Shown here piece by piece: positions 27,540 to 34,935 of a DNA stretch of 44,917 nucleotides. The notes beneath the pieces were generated by a model. The model was not told the DNA's origin, searched no databases, and was given only the letters and a program-made list of their open reading frames with translations. The translations under genes were made by a program, and so were the position numbers. The stretch spans positions 1 through 44,917 of the forward strand of contig CABYEX010000009.1 in NCBI GenBank assembly GCA_902518075.1, written 5' to 3'. This stretch comes from Halieaceae bacterium (GTDB lineage Bacteria; Pseudomonadota; Gammaproteobacteria; Pseudomonadales; Halieaceae). Positions within the stretch are counted from its first letter, which is position 1. Each line of letters opens with the position of its first letter.

Positions 27540-27581
27540 TTTTAAAAAGAGTTATCCCTTGTGAACGGGAGCAACCAAGAT

Positions 27582-28205
27582 CTAATCCTCTGGAAATAGA
27601 TCTGCCGTATGTCCCAACAAGGTCTCATCAAGATTCACCGGCGCGGTCAGATCACGGTCGTCGTAGCGAGTGTTACCAACCCGCGATGATACAGGATGAA
27701 GCGAGATCTCCAGCGTCGGCAATTCTTCGGATGATTGTGCGCTATTGAGCCACGCATCTAGGTGCTGCTCGTCCAGCAGCACGGGCTGTCTGTGGTGAAT
27801 TTCGGCGAGTGGCTCGGTCGCGCCCTGAGTGACGACCGCACAGCCGATGCCAGGCTGATAGACGCCAGCCATATAGAATAAGTCTCCGCCACGGTGGTGG
27901 TACCAAGGTTGCTTTCTTGGCCCGATACGCTGCCACTCATACCAACCATCGGCGAGCAAAGCGCAACGGGTAAGATCGCAAAAAAGAGGCTTGGCGTCCA
28001 ATGTCTCAAAACGCGCGTTAGTGACAAAACGACTGACGCCGGACCCCCCCAGAGGAATGCCCCAATGGGCTGACGCATGATCACTGGCGTCAGTTTTGAT
28101 GACCACCTGAGATTGCGGTGCAATATTGAACCGGTCCGAGGTTTGCAGCCCCAGCTTTTCGACAGCGGGCTTGTTGGACACCAAGAGCGTGTAGCGCCCA
28201 CACAT
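27582..28205 (-). CDS. SRAP (HMCES/YedK) abasic-site DNA-protein crosslink protein
   Basis: SRAP proteins shield abasic sites in single-stranded DNA by forming a covalent thiazolidine link through Cys2. Cys2 follows the initiator Met (MCGRYT), and NIAP (27-30), Glu90 in DGWYEW and His137 in IHHRQP complete the active site; relatives usually have IHDRMP, so the Asp and Met are changed. The 207-aa length is normal. It starts 2 bases after the flavin monooxygenase stop. Confidence 0.95.
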   Translation of the reverse strand: MCGRYTLLVSNKPAVEKLGLQTSDRFNIAPQSQVVIKTDASDHASAHWGIPLGGSGVSRFVTNARFETLDAKPLFCDLTRCALLADGWYEWQRIGPRKQPWYHHRGGDLFYMAGVYQPGIGCAVVTQGATEPLAEIHHRQPVLLDEQHLDAWLNSAQSSEELPTLEISLHPVSSRVGNTRYDDRDLTAPVNLDETLLGHTADLFPED

Positions 28206-28207
28206 TC

Positions 28208-29386
28208 TCAGACCGTCAATCCAGCGGCTTTCAGGGCCATTCCACCTAATACACGCTCATCTCCCGCGGCCAGCTGGAGCTGCTTCTTGAGCGCAACAAA
28301 GCCGCCTCCGGTGATCGTGTCCATCTGCAGACCGGCAGCATGATTTTCCGACAATCGTGGGATCAGCTCCTGCTCAAAGCACGTCTCGAACTCAGACAGC
28401 AATGGCAGCACCTCCACTTCAGAAAAACCTGAGCTCAAACCTCCGAGCGAGGCAGCCAACTGGTCAGCAACCCGAAAGCAGGTATTCATACCCATGCTCC
28501 GCGCAGGGTGCATCGCGTGACGGGCATCGCCAATGAGCACCAGTGCCCCCTCTCCCCGATAAGGTTCGCTTTGCTGGGAAACGGGGGGGTAAATCGCCCC
28601 AAAAGCCAGTGATTCGAATTCTATCCCTGGACACCATTCGGCGAGACGACGCAGCAGGGCCTGCTCCGACCCCGTCTTCCAGAAGCTAATGTCCTCGGAA
28701 GACACGGGAAAACCCACCTTGGTCGCGCCGCCGGTTCGCGGGATCAGCGAGACCATGCGCTCCTCTGCCAAATACACATCCAGCGTTCGCTCATGGCTAA
28801 CTCCCGGCTGGCGACCGTACAGGACGGCGATCGGATACTGATAACGGTGTCGGTCCAGACCTATTTTCAGGCGACTGCGAACCGTCGATGCGGTCCCATC
28901 GGCAGCTACCAGTACCGTACACGTGGCGGAGGCCGACTGATTATCTGCCCGCCAGTCGACACGCCAACTTTCAGCTGCTCGCGTTAACGACCAGTCGGAC
29001 AAACCCGTGATGTTTACGGCCCCCGCTTCCTCTGCGGTAGCCAGCAAAATATCGCCAATCTTTTCGTGGTTCAGGAACAAAAATGCGCCCGCGCAATCGT
29101 CGCGCCGAGGCACCGGCACGGTAACAATGTGAGCGCCCTCCGCATCAAACCACCGCGTTCCCGCTCGGCGCTCAGCACCCGCTTTCAGCAACCGATCCAG
29201 CACGCCCCAGCGGGACAACACGGGCTGCATTACCGGCTGTATATGATCGCCCCTGGCGGTATCCAATTGCCCGGAACGACGGTCCAAAACCAATACGCTC
29301 AACCCACTGCCCTTAAGGGCCGCAGCCAGAGCGCCGCCAGCGATGCCTGACCCGATGATGGCGATGTCAAAATGTTGCGAGGTCAC
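28208..29386 (-). CDS. FAD-dependent monooxygenase
   Basis: A group A flavoprotein hydroxylase related to UbiH/PHBH. The FAD-binding dinucleotide fold IIGSGIAGGALAAAL is at the N-terminus, and the second FAD motif LIGDARHAMHP is present near residue 283. The length with this start is 392 aa. The frame is open to 29452, but a GTG at 29384-29386 with GGGA 7 bases before it gives the expected position of the first strand; ATG at 29422 is the alternative. It is cotranscribed with SRAP and divergent from the MFS carrier gene, which may move its substrate or product. Confidence 0.85.
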   Translation of the reverse strand: MTSQHFDIAIIGSGIAGGALAAALKGSGLSVLVLDRRSGQLDTARGDHIQPVMQPVLSRWGVLDRLLKAGAERRAGTRWFDAEGAHIVTVPVPRRDDCAGAFLFLNHEKIGDILLATAEEAGAVNITGLSDWSLTRAAESWRVDWRADNQSASATCTVLVAADGTASTVRSRLKIGLDRHRYQYPIAVLYGRQPGVSHERTLDVYLAEERMVSLIPRTGGATKVGFPVSSEDISFWKTGSEQALLRRLAEWCPGIEFESLAFGAIYPPVSQQSEPYRGEGALVLIGDARHAMHPARSMGMNTCFRVADQLAASLGGLSSGFSEVEVLPLLSEFETCFEQELIPRLSENHAAGLQMDTITGGGFVALKKQLQLAAGDERVLGGMALKAAGLTV

Positions 29387-29562
29387 TTCCACGTCCCACT
29401 GTCTGCATGAATGGATTTGCATAGACACCATACCCACACAGAGGCCGCTCAATCAAACCAGCGCCCGCGACAGCCGCGTGACACGGGCGATTACGCTACT
29501 GCGATTCCCTGCTGCCAAGCGGTGGTGTAATGTCGGTCGGAATGACCAGCGGCTGACTCCCT

Positions 29563-30810
29563 ATGACCGGGGCCAAACCTCAACATCAACGATGGATCGT
29601 GCTCTGCGGGCTGTTTCTGGTTTACATGGCCTCAAACGGCGTCACCTTGCATACGCTCCCCCTCCTGTATCCCGAATTGATGGACAGCTTCGGCTGGCAG
29701 GCGAGCGAGGTAACGTTGCCTGCAACCGTATTCTTTGTCATCGGCGCCGTGACATCGCCACCAGCCGGGTGGCTTCTCGATCGCTATTCATCCCGCGCCA
29801 TCATCGCGATTGGCAGCGCGCTTCTGACACTTGGATTAGCGGCCTACTCCGCAACAAATAGCCTCTGGCAACTCGTCGCCGTATACGCGCTGCTAGGCCT
29901 GGCTTTGTCGCTCTGCGGCCTCGTCTCCAACATGGTGATGCTGACAGGCTGGTTTGACTCGGGACGCGGCCGTGCCACGGGCATACTGCTGATGGCATCC
30001 AGCCTCGGCGGTGCGCTGTTTCCCCTCGCTGTCGGATCGGGTATTGAGCAACTAGGTTGGCGACAGACCGTGCTGCTGACAGGTGTCGGTGTAGGCTCGA
30101 TGATGCTGGGCAGCGTCTGGTTATTACTCCGCGATGGGCAGCGCAAGACGCCAGCTTCACCATCCCCCGGACTTTCATCGAATGCGAAACAGCGTGTCAT
30201 CCCAACCCTCTTGACGCGTCGTTTTGCCGCCATCGTCTTCGCCACCGGTAGCCTTTGGTTCATTATCATTGCGCTGACCCAGCATCAGTCCATTCACCTG
30301 GCGGGGGACGTCGGACTCGCAAGATCTTCTCTACCCACTGTATTCAGTCTGTTTTTTGGTTGCTCGGTGGTGGGTAAATTCTGCTTTGGTCTGCTGTCTG
30401 ACCGCTTCGACCTTCATCGAGTCATGGCGACTGCGATACTGATGCTGGCGATCGCACTGATTGTTCTTAGCCAGATGACGGTTGACGCCAACGCGTTACT
30501 TTACGGCTACGCGGTGCTCGCGGGGCTCGGGTTCAGCGGCGCTTTCACCTGCATCCAGATTTTGATCGCGGCACATTACAGCGGACCACTGTATGGACGC
30601 ATTCTAGCGACGATCGTCTTAATCGACACACTATGTGGCGCACTTGGCACGCAGACGATCGCCCGTGTCAGGGAGTGGCAGGGTGACTACACTGACGCCT
30701 TCATCGGCATGGCGATACTCGCTACGCTGAGCGCCATGATGGTACTTAGCCTGACGCGCACGACGGTGGGGTCAGAATTGCCCACGCAAGCTACAGATGC
30801 GCTTTCATGA
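29563..30810 (+). CDS. MFS transporter
   Basis: A 415-aa major facilitator with about 12 predicted membrane segments. The start WIVLCGLFLVYMASNGV and the loop AGWLLDRYSSR (2-3 loop, Asp-Arg) resemble monocarboxylate/oxalate:formate-type carriers. A cytosolic loop of about 25 polar residues lies in the middle (about 193-215). It is divergent from the flavin monooxygenase gene with 176 bases between the two starts, where no clear promoter was found. Its last 6 bases overlap the convergent thioesterase gene. Confidence 0.88.
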   Translation: MTGAKPQHQRWIVLCGLFLVYMASNGVTLHTLPLLYPELMDSFGWQASEVTLPATVFFVIGAVTSPPAGWLLDRYSSRAIIAIGSALLTLGLAAYSATNSLWQLVAVYALLGLALSLCGLVSNMVMLTGWFDSGRGRATGILLMASSLGGALFPLAVGSGIEQLGWRQTVLLTGVGVGSMMLGSVWLLLRDGQRKTPASPSPGLSSNAKQRVIPTLLTRRFAAIVFATGSLWFIIIALTQHQSIHLAGDVGLARSSLPTVFSLFFGCSVVGKFCFGLLSDRFDLHRVMATAILMLAIALIVLSQMTVDANALLYGYAVLAGLGFSGAFTCIQILIAAHYSGPLYGRILATIVLIDTLCGALGTQTIARVREWQGDYTDAFIGMAILATLSAMMVLSLTRTTVGSELPTQATDALS

Positions 30811-31371
30811 GCCTGAGGAATCACTAATGGACAAGACACATCGCTCATTTGAAAGCAGGTCGGCAACGGCATAATGATCCGTGAACGATGACTTGTAATC
30901 GGTCATAAACTCCACCCCTTCTTCCCGAATACGTCGCCGCTGAAGCGCACTGCAAAAACGGCGCACGTCTTCCTCACTCTCAAGGATCAGGGGCGGCACC
31001 TCGGCAGTGGACCCGTCTGCATCTTTCGCAACCATAGTGAAGTAGCAGGTATTCGTATGTTTACTGGCACCCTCCTGTAAATTCTCAGCGACCACCTTGA
31101 TCCCCACAACAAGCGATTTTTTACCTACATAATTGACGGATCCCATCAGCGATACCACCTCGCCCACCTCAACAGGCCGGAGAAACTGCACGTTGTCGAC
31201 TGATACCGTGACGCAGTAATTGCCTGCGTGCTTGCTGGCGCAGACGTAGGCCAGCTTGTCCATCAATGACATCAGCGTGCCGCCGTGCACCTTGCCACCA
31301 AAGTTGGTGTAACTCGGCACCATCAGCTCGGTGATCACGCTTCGCGAATACGCAACGGGATGCCCTTTCAT
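30805..31371 (-). CDS. Acyl-CoA thioesterase (hotdog, YciA/BACH type)
   Basis: A 188-aa hotdog protein with the motif NFGGKVHGGTLMSLMDKLAY (about 23-42), where Asp38 is the likely catalytic residue, and the strand VSVDNVQFLRPVEVGE. This is the acyl-CoA hydrolase pattern of YciA and ACOT7. The C-terminal 55 residues are extra and charged. GAGGAG lies 7 bases before the ATG. Confidence 0.9.
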   Translation of the reverse strand: MKGHPVAYSRSVITELMVPSYTNFGGKVHGGTLMSLMDKLAYVCASKHAGNYCVTVSVDNVQFLRPVEVGEVVSLMGSVNYVGKKSLVVGIKVVAENLQEGASKHTNTCYFTMVAKDADGSTAEVPPLILESEEDVRRFCSALQRRRIREEGVEFMTDYKSSFTDHYAVADLLSNERCVLSISDSSGS

Positions 31372-31519
31372 AGCAAAACTCCTCGACTCTGCACCCCTAT
31401 ACGTGTCAAAACACTCGGAAGATTAGCCTTCACAAACCGCTTTCTCCCGAGCATCAGCGTCCTCAGGCGCAAGCAGCTTGGGAGCTGAATCCATAGGGTC
31501 TAGAATCAATTGATCATCA

Positions 31520-31548
31520 TTGGATTGCATACCCATGGGGGGTATACT
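31520..31548 (+). promoter_or_regulatory. Promoter of the csoR operon
   Basis: TTGGAT (31520-31525), 17-bp spacer and TATACT (31543-31548). The first CsoR-type operator covers the spacer and enters the -10 box, which would block polymerase when bound. The 148 bases between this promoter and the thioesterase start hold no other clear signal. Confidence 0.55.
31529..31545. promoter_or_regulatory. CsoR-type operator 1
   Basis: ATACCCATGGGGGGTAT: ATACCC and GGGTAT arms with 5 bases between, the same 17-bp design as the CsoR box before B. subtilis copZA. It overlaps the -10 box of the promoter. Confidence 0.75.
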
Positions 31549-31562
31549 GGGACCCGCATGGA

Positions 31563-31579
31563 ATACCCCCTTGGGGTAT
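31563..31579. promoter_or_regulatory. CsoR-type operator 2
   Basis: ATACCCCCTTGGGGTAT, again ATACCC-N5-GGGTAT-like (GGGGTAT arm). Its centre is 34 bp from operator 1, and it lies downstream of the predicted transcript start and 28 bases before the csoR start codon. Confidence 0.75.
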
Positions 31580-31606
31580 CTCACGAATCAATCAGGAGAT
31601 GTCTGA

Positions 31607-31882
31607 GTGAGAGACGAGACGCAGCAGAAAGCAGATGCCCGCCTAGCGCGCGTAGAGGGCCAGATCAGAGCCGTGCGCAGAATGGTGGCAGACGATCGCT
31701 ACTGCATCGACGTGGTAAGACAGGTGCAAGCGGCTCGCTCTGCGTTGAGCAGTCTGGAAACATTGATTATCAATGACCACGTTGACACCTGCGTGCAACA
31801 CGCCCTTGAAGCCGGCGAGACCGCTGAACGCAGGGAAAAGGTGACCGAGCTGGTCTCCATCCTCACAGGAAAGAAAAAGTGA
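31607..31882 (+). CDS. csoR: CsoR-family copper-sensing repressor
   Basis: A 91-aa all-helical DUF156 repressor that leaves DNA on binding Cu(I). Cys33, His58 and Cys62 have the exact spacing (25 and 4) of the Cu(I) ligands Cys36, His61 and Cys65 in M. tuberculosis CsoR, which argues for copper over nickel/cobalt (RcnR) or formaldehyde (FrmR) sensing. The start is GTG (31607) with AGGAG 8 bases upstream. The two operators directly before it suggest autoregulation. The stop overlaps the next gene's GTG (GTGA). Confidence 0.93.
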   Translation: MRDETQQKADARLARVEGQIRAVRRMVADDRYCIDVVRQVQAARSALSSLETLIINDHVDTCVQHALEAGETAERREKVTELVSILTGKKK

Positions 31883-32526
31883 CACCAGTGCGGGCCGCGC
31901 TGCTGCTGACGCTGGGATGCCTGACATCCATAGCGACGCTCGCCCGCCCAGTCTCCTATACCGGAGGCTGGACCGTGATTGAAGAATCGGATCGACAATC
32001 AAGCGCGGTTTTAGCGCACTACACACCTGCACATCAATGGTCTGTGGGACCCCGGATTGAATTGAATCGAGATGACGATTTTGCACTGTATTCGGTTCAC
32101 CCAACCTGGCTCGCCAAACGCTGGTTTGGGACTGACTATCAGGGAAACCTTTATTTTTTTGGTGGCGCAGGTGTCGCATCTGGCACCAACGGCAATCCGC
32201 TTGGCGACCGTATCGCCGGGTATGGCGGCGTGATGGCGGACTGGGAGACAAGGTCCATATTTGCGAGTTACCGGGCGCGCTATCTAGGCGCCTCGGATTT
32301 CGGTGAGCAATTCATGCAGGCCGCAAGAGTCGGCGTCGCCCCCTACGAGGGCGACACCGGGGATTTGCATACCTGGCTAATGCTGGAGATCGACCACCGG
32401 CCCTCTGATCCCGACTCAGTCACCGCCACGCCTTTAGTGCGCTTTTTCAAGGGACCACTGCTTGTCGAAGCCGGCTACAACCTGACTGTGAACCAACCGC
32501 TGTTTAATTTCACCTACCGTTTCTGA
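31879..32526 (+). CDS. Predicted outer-membrane beta-barrel protein
   Basis: I do not recognise a family. A 215-aa secreted protein with a signal peptide ending about residue 23 (TLA-RP). The mature chain is rich in aromatic and Gly residues in an alternating pattern (strands such as YTGGWTVI, HQWSVGPRIEL, LVEAGYNLTV) and ends in Phe (FTYRF), the usual C-terminal signal for outer-membrane insertion. The start GTG overlaps the csoR stop, with AGGA 8 bases ahead. In a CsoR operon it may be a metal-related outer-membrane protein or sensor; that is inference. Confidence 0.72.
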   Translation: MTPVRAALLLTLGCLTSIATLARPVSYTGGWTVIEESDRQSSAVLAHYTPAHQWSVGPRIELNRDDDFALYSVHPTWLAKRWFGTDYQGNLYFFGGAGVASGTNGNPLGDRIAGYGGVMADWETRSIFASYRARYLGASDFGEQFMQAARVGVAPYEGDTGDLHTWLMLEIDHRPSDPDSVTATPLVRFFKGPLLVEAGYNLTVNQPLFNFTYRF

Positions 32527-32540
32527 GGAGAAGCAAAACG

Positions 32541-33017
32541 ATGAACTTACTGATAAAAATCATCCTCATGACCATCGCACTTTGCTTCTGCCTGCTTTCT
32601 AAGGCGCAGGAGCATCACGATAACGAAAATCATGCGACCCACGACATTTATGAACATCAAGATCACGCAGAGGCTGATTCAAGCCATGCTTCCCACAGTG
32701 GCCACGGCGCTAGTGACGGACCGGTTCTGACCCGCACCGAAGACATTGAATCTGCGCTGGCCGATGGCGGAGAACCCATCGTGGCAGACGTACTGGGTGT
32801 TGTCTGCGACTTCTGTGCGATGGCCATGAATAAGATCTTCAGCAAACGAGAGGAAGTCGCCGCAATCTACGTCGACCTCGATACCAAAGCGCTCAGCTTG
32901 GTGCTGGCGCCCGGCGCCTCCATGAGCGATCAGACGATTGCCGATCTTGCCATCGAGGCAGGATACCGGATCGCTGAGGTGCGGCGCGGTGATGCAGCAC
33001 TGGGCAGCGCATCTTGA
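32541..33017 (+). CDS. Secreted His-rich protein with CxxC metal site
   Basis: A 158-aa protein. A signal peptide ends near residue 22 (SKA). Residues 24-56 carry nine His in an acidic, Ser-rich linker, a likely metal-loading segment. A compact HMA-like alpha/beta domain follows (about 66-150) with CDFCAMAM (Cys89, Cys92, Met94, Met96), after a strand and before a helix as in MerP and Atx1, though the consensus GMTCxxC is not present. Probably a periplasmic copper (or other soft metal) carrier. SD GAGGAG precedes the ATG. Confidence 0.72.
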   Translation: MNLLIKIILMTIALCFCLLSKAQEHHDNENHATHDIYEHQDHAEADSSHASHSGHGASDGPVLTRTEDIESALADGGEPIVADVLGVVCDFCAMAMNKIFSKREEVAAIYVDLDTKALSLVLAPGASMSDQTIADLAIEAGYRIAEVRRGDAALGSAS

Positions 33018-33394
33018 GAGGCGATTGGCGAGACAGCATTGCCCCATCGCTGGCGCTTTTCGGCAGCGCTTCAACGCTACTGTGCTGCGCACTACCCGCG
33101 CTGCTGATTTCGATTGGCGCCGGCGCCGTGATGGCGGGACTCACGGCGGCGATACCCGGCATCATGTGGCTGTCAGCTCACAAAGATATCCTGTTCGTCC
33201 TGTCAGGGGGACTGATGGCCGCCAGTACCCTACTATGGTGGCAACAGCGCCACGCGCCCTGCCCTGTGGACCCGATCAAAGCCGCGGCCTGTGCGCGGCT
33301 GCGCCGAATCAACATCTGGCTGTTACTAGGCGCCTGGGTGGTGTACGTGACCGGCCTGTTCTTCGCTTATATCTGGATAACCATATTCTATTGA
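33014..33394 (+). CDS. MerT-like small membrane protein
   Basis: A 126-aa inner-membrane protein with three predicted membrane segments (about 14-50 as a bent pair or long segment, 58-76, 100-124). Adjacent Cys24-Cys25 lie in the first membrane segment (STLLCCALPAL), and a cytosolic loop has Cys83 and Cys93 (APCPVDP...AACARLRR). Paired Cys in segment 1 and a second Cys pair in the loop is the layout of the mercury carrier MerT. Here the CsoR context suggests copper. Start TTG overlaps the previous stop (TTGA); no ATG is available. It overlaps the convergent PepSY gene by 7 bases. Confidence 0.7.
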   Translation: MRGDWRDSIAPSLALFGSASTLLCCALPALLISIGAGAVMAGLTAAIPGIMWLSAHKDILFVLSGGLMAASTLLWWQQRHAPCPVDPIKAAACARLRRINIWLLLGAWVVYVTGLFFAYIWITIFY

Positions 33395-34101
33395 GAAGTG
33401 CGGCGAACGCGAGTGTGGAGGAACAACCACAATCCCAGCACCGCGGTTGCCAGCGCGAGCAATGAAAAAACCCTGAGTAGCCACGTCCCTATCGTATCCC
33501 GATCCTCATAGCTCATGATGTGTAACGACCATAAGAAGTCCCACCATCGCCACGCGTCATGGCGCACCACGGTCACATCTCCAGACATCGCATCAACATA
33601 GGCGACCCGGTCAGGATCCTCCGCTCTCCACAATCGCCACAGCGGCAAGGGCGCTCCGCGATACTCACTGCCAGGGATGTCGGTGTCGATCCACTCAACC
33701 TGATCGGGCTTGATGACCGTTCTCTCATTACCAAGCGTCAACGCCAGCTCTGCTGTGAGCGCGGCGATGGGCAGACCCTGTTCGTCTAACCACTGCACTC
33801 CGTCATCTGTCTGCACACCGACTATGAGCTCGCCAGCAAGGCGCTCCTGGATAAAAACTTTGTTGGCCGATACCAACACAGCCGTTAACTTCGACAAGTC
33901 CAGCTGAGTCGGCGGGCTGCTCCGCTTGAACTGGTGGCCCCGCACATAATCGATATCAATGAATGCGAAATAAAGGCCGCTCAGGGTCCAGAGTAACAGC
34001 TGACACGACGTGACCAGCGCAACGAGGCGATGCCATCGCCTCAGCCGGCGCTGCTTTCGCAACGGATGGTTACCGGCGACCTCAGGCACTGCTGTTTTCA
34101 C
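33388..34101 (-). CDS. PepSY-associated membrane protein
   Basis: A 237-aa protein with a basic cytosolic start (RKQRRLRRWHR), a membrane segment (LVALVTSCQLLLWTLSGLYF), a periplasmic PepSY-like region and a second membrane segment near the C-terminus (LLRVFSLLALATAVLGLWLF). His in RRWHR and in SLHIMSYEDRD could bind heme or metal, as in PepSY_TM/PiuB relatives. I chose the GTG at 34099-34101, which overlaps the stop of the DUF429 gene (GTGA); a TTG at 34128 is also in frame. The convergent end next to the CsoR operon may be chance. Confidence 0.72.
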   Translation of the reverse strand: MKTAVPEVAGNHPLRKQRRLRRWHRLVALVTSCQLLLWTLSGLYFAFIDIDYVRGHQFKRSSPPTQLDLSKLTAVLVSANKVFIQERLAGELIVGVQTDDGVQWLDEQGLPIAALTAELALTLGNERTVIKPDQVEWIDTDIPGSEYRGAPLPLWRLWRAEDPDRVAYVDAMSGDVTVVRHDAWRWWDFLWSLHIMSYEDRDTIGTWLLRVFSLLALATAVLGLWLFLHTRVRRTSQ

Positions 34102-34853
34102 TGAGATATGGTGGGTATTGGATAGCAAATGCGCATGGGCAGCCCTTCTTCATCAAACTCCTGCCCGCCCGGGGGCAGACAGCCGCGCCCTGCAGCATCA
34201 AGGCGCGCTACAACGCCACAGACTAATGCATCTAACATATCATCCCTCGCGCACTGCGCACGCGGCACTGACGCCATTAAATCCCGAAGCAACCGGTCAA
34301 TGGTTCGAGCTGGTATATGACGAGCCAAAACGCTTTTCCGCTCGCGAAACCCTGGGTCGGTCTTCTTATTTTCCTCCATCGGCATAGCACCATTAAAGCT
34401 GCTGAAACAGAGCTCCGGATGGGTTTCCAACCAATCCGTGTCATTGGCGTAGGATGAACGCAAGAGCGCCTCGGTCTCTCGAATCTTGGGTAGCAAGTAA
34501 AACGCCTGCTTGCTGACACCTTTCCCACACTGCGCCTTACTCGCGAGATTGATCTCCTCGTACGTCAGCGGCGCCAGCGCTAACCTTGGCGGCACGGGAA
34601 AAACACTACTACTGCGCTTGCCCAGTAACTGCCTCGCAGCGCGGTCGCAGGCCCGGAATCCGTCACTGGAAAGCCCGATGGGGATGTCGATACAGACAGT
34701 TGCCCGGGGCGCCAGCATCGGCACGAACGACCCAAGGGTCGGCAGGCAGTCCAGAGACCAACTTTCACCGTCCCAACCTGCGCAGACCCATCCACCCCGG
34801 CACCCGTCGATACCGGCAGCTATCAGATATCGACTGGTATGTAATGCGGTCAC
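34098..34853 (-). CDS. DUF429 predicted RNase H-like nuclease
   Basis: A 251-aa protein matching DUF429 in pattern: AAGIDGCRGGWVCA (acidic first strand), VCIDIPIGLS, the CDRAARQLLGKRSSSVFP block, GKGVSKQAFYLLPKI, and the ETHPELCF and DDMLDALVC motifs that supply acidic residues. The fold is RNase H-like; biochemical activity is not known. The start is uncertain: the frame is open to 35015, which would overlap CYP153 by 80 bases, so I use the GTG at 34851-34853, where the conserved part begins. It is coupled to the PepSY gene. Confidence 0.75.
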   Translation of the reverse strand: MTALHTSRYLIAAGIDGCRGGWVCAGWDGESWSLDCLPTLGSFVPMLAPRATVCIDIPIGLSSDGFRACDRAARQLLGKRSSSVFPVPPRLALAPLTYEEINLASKAQCGKGVSKQAFYLLPKIRETEALLRSSYANDTDWLETHPELCFSSFNGAMPMEENKKTDPGFRERKSVLARHIPARTIDRLLRDLMASVPRAQCARDDMLDALVCGVVARLDAAGRGCLPPGGQEFDEEGLPMRICYPIPTISQ

Positions 34854-34935
34854 AATGAAGATGTCATAAGTGCGCCTGAGCGACTCTGAGAGGCAGTCCC
34901 AAAACTGTGTCTCTACTGGGGAAGCTTGAGCGGGA

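Noticed and set aside
31372..31519. TTGACA on the minus strand as promoter of the thioesterase gene
   Set aside because: No acceptable -10 box lies 16-18 bases downstream.
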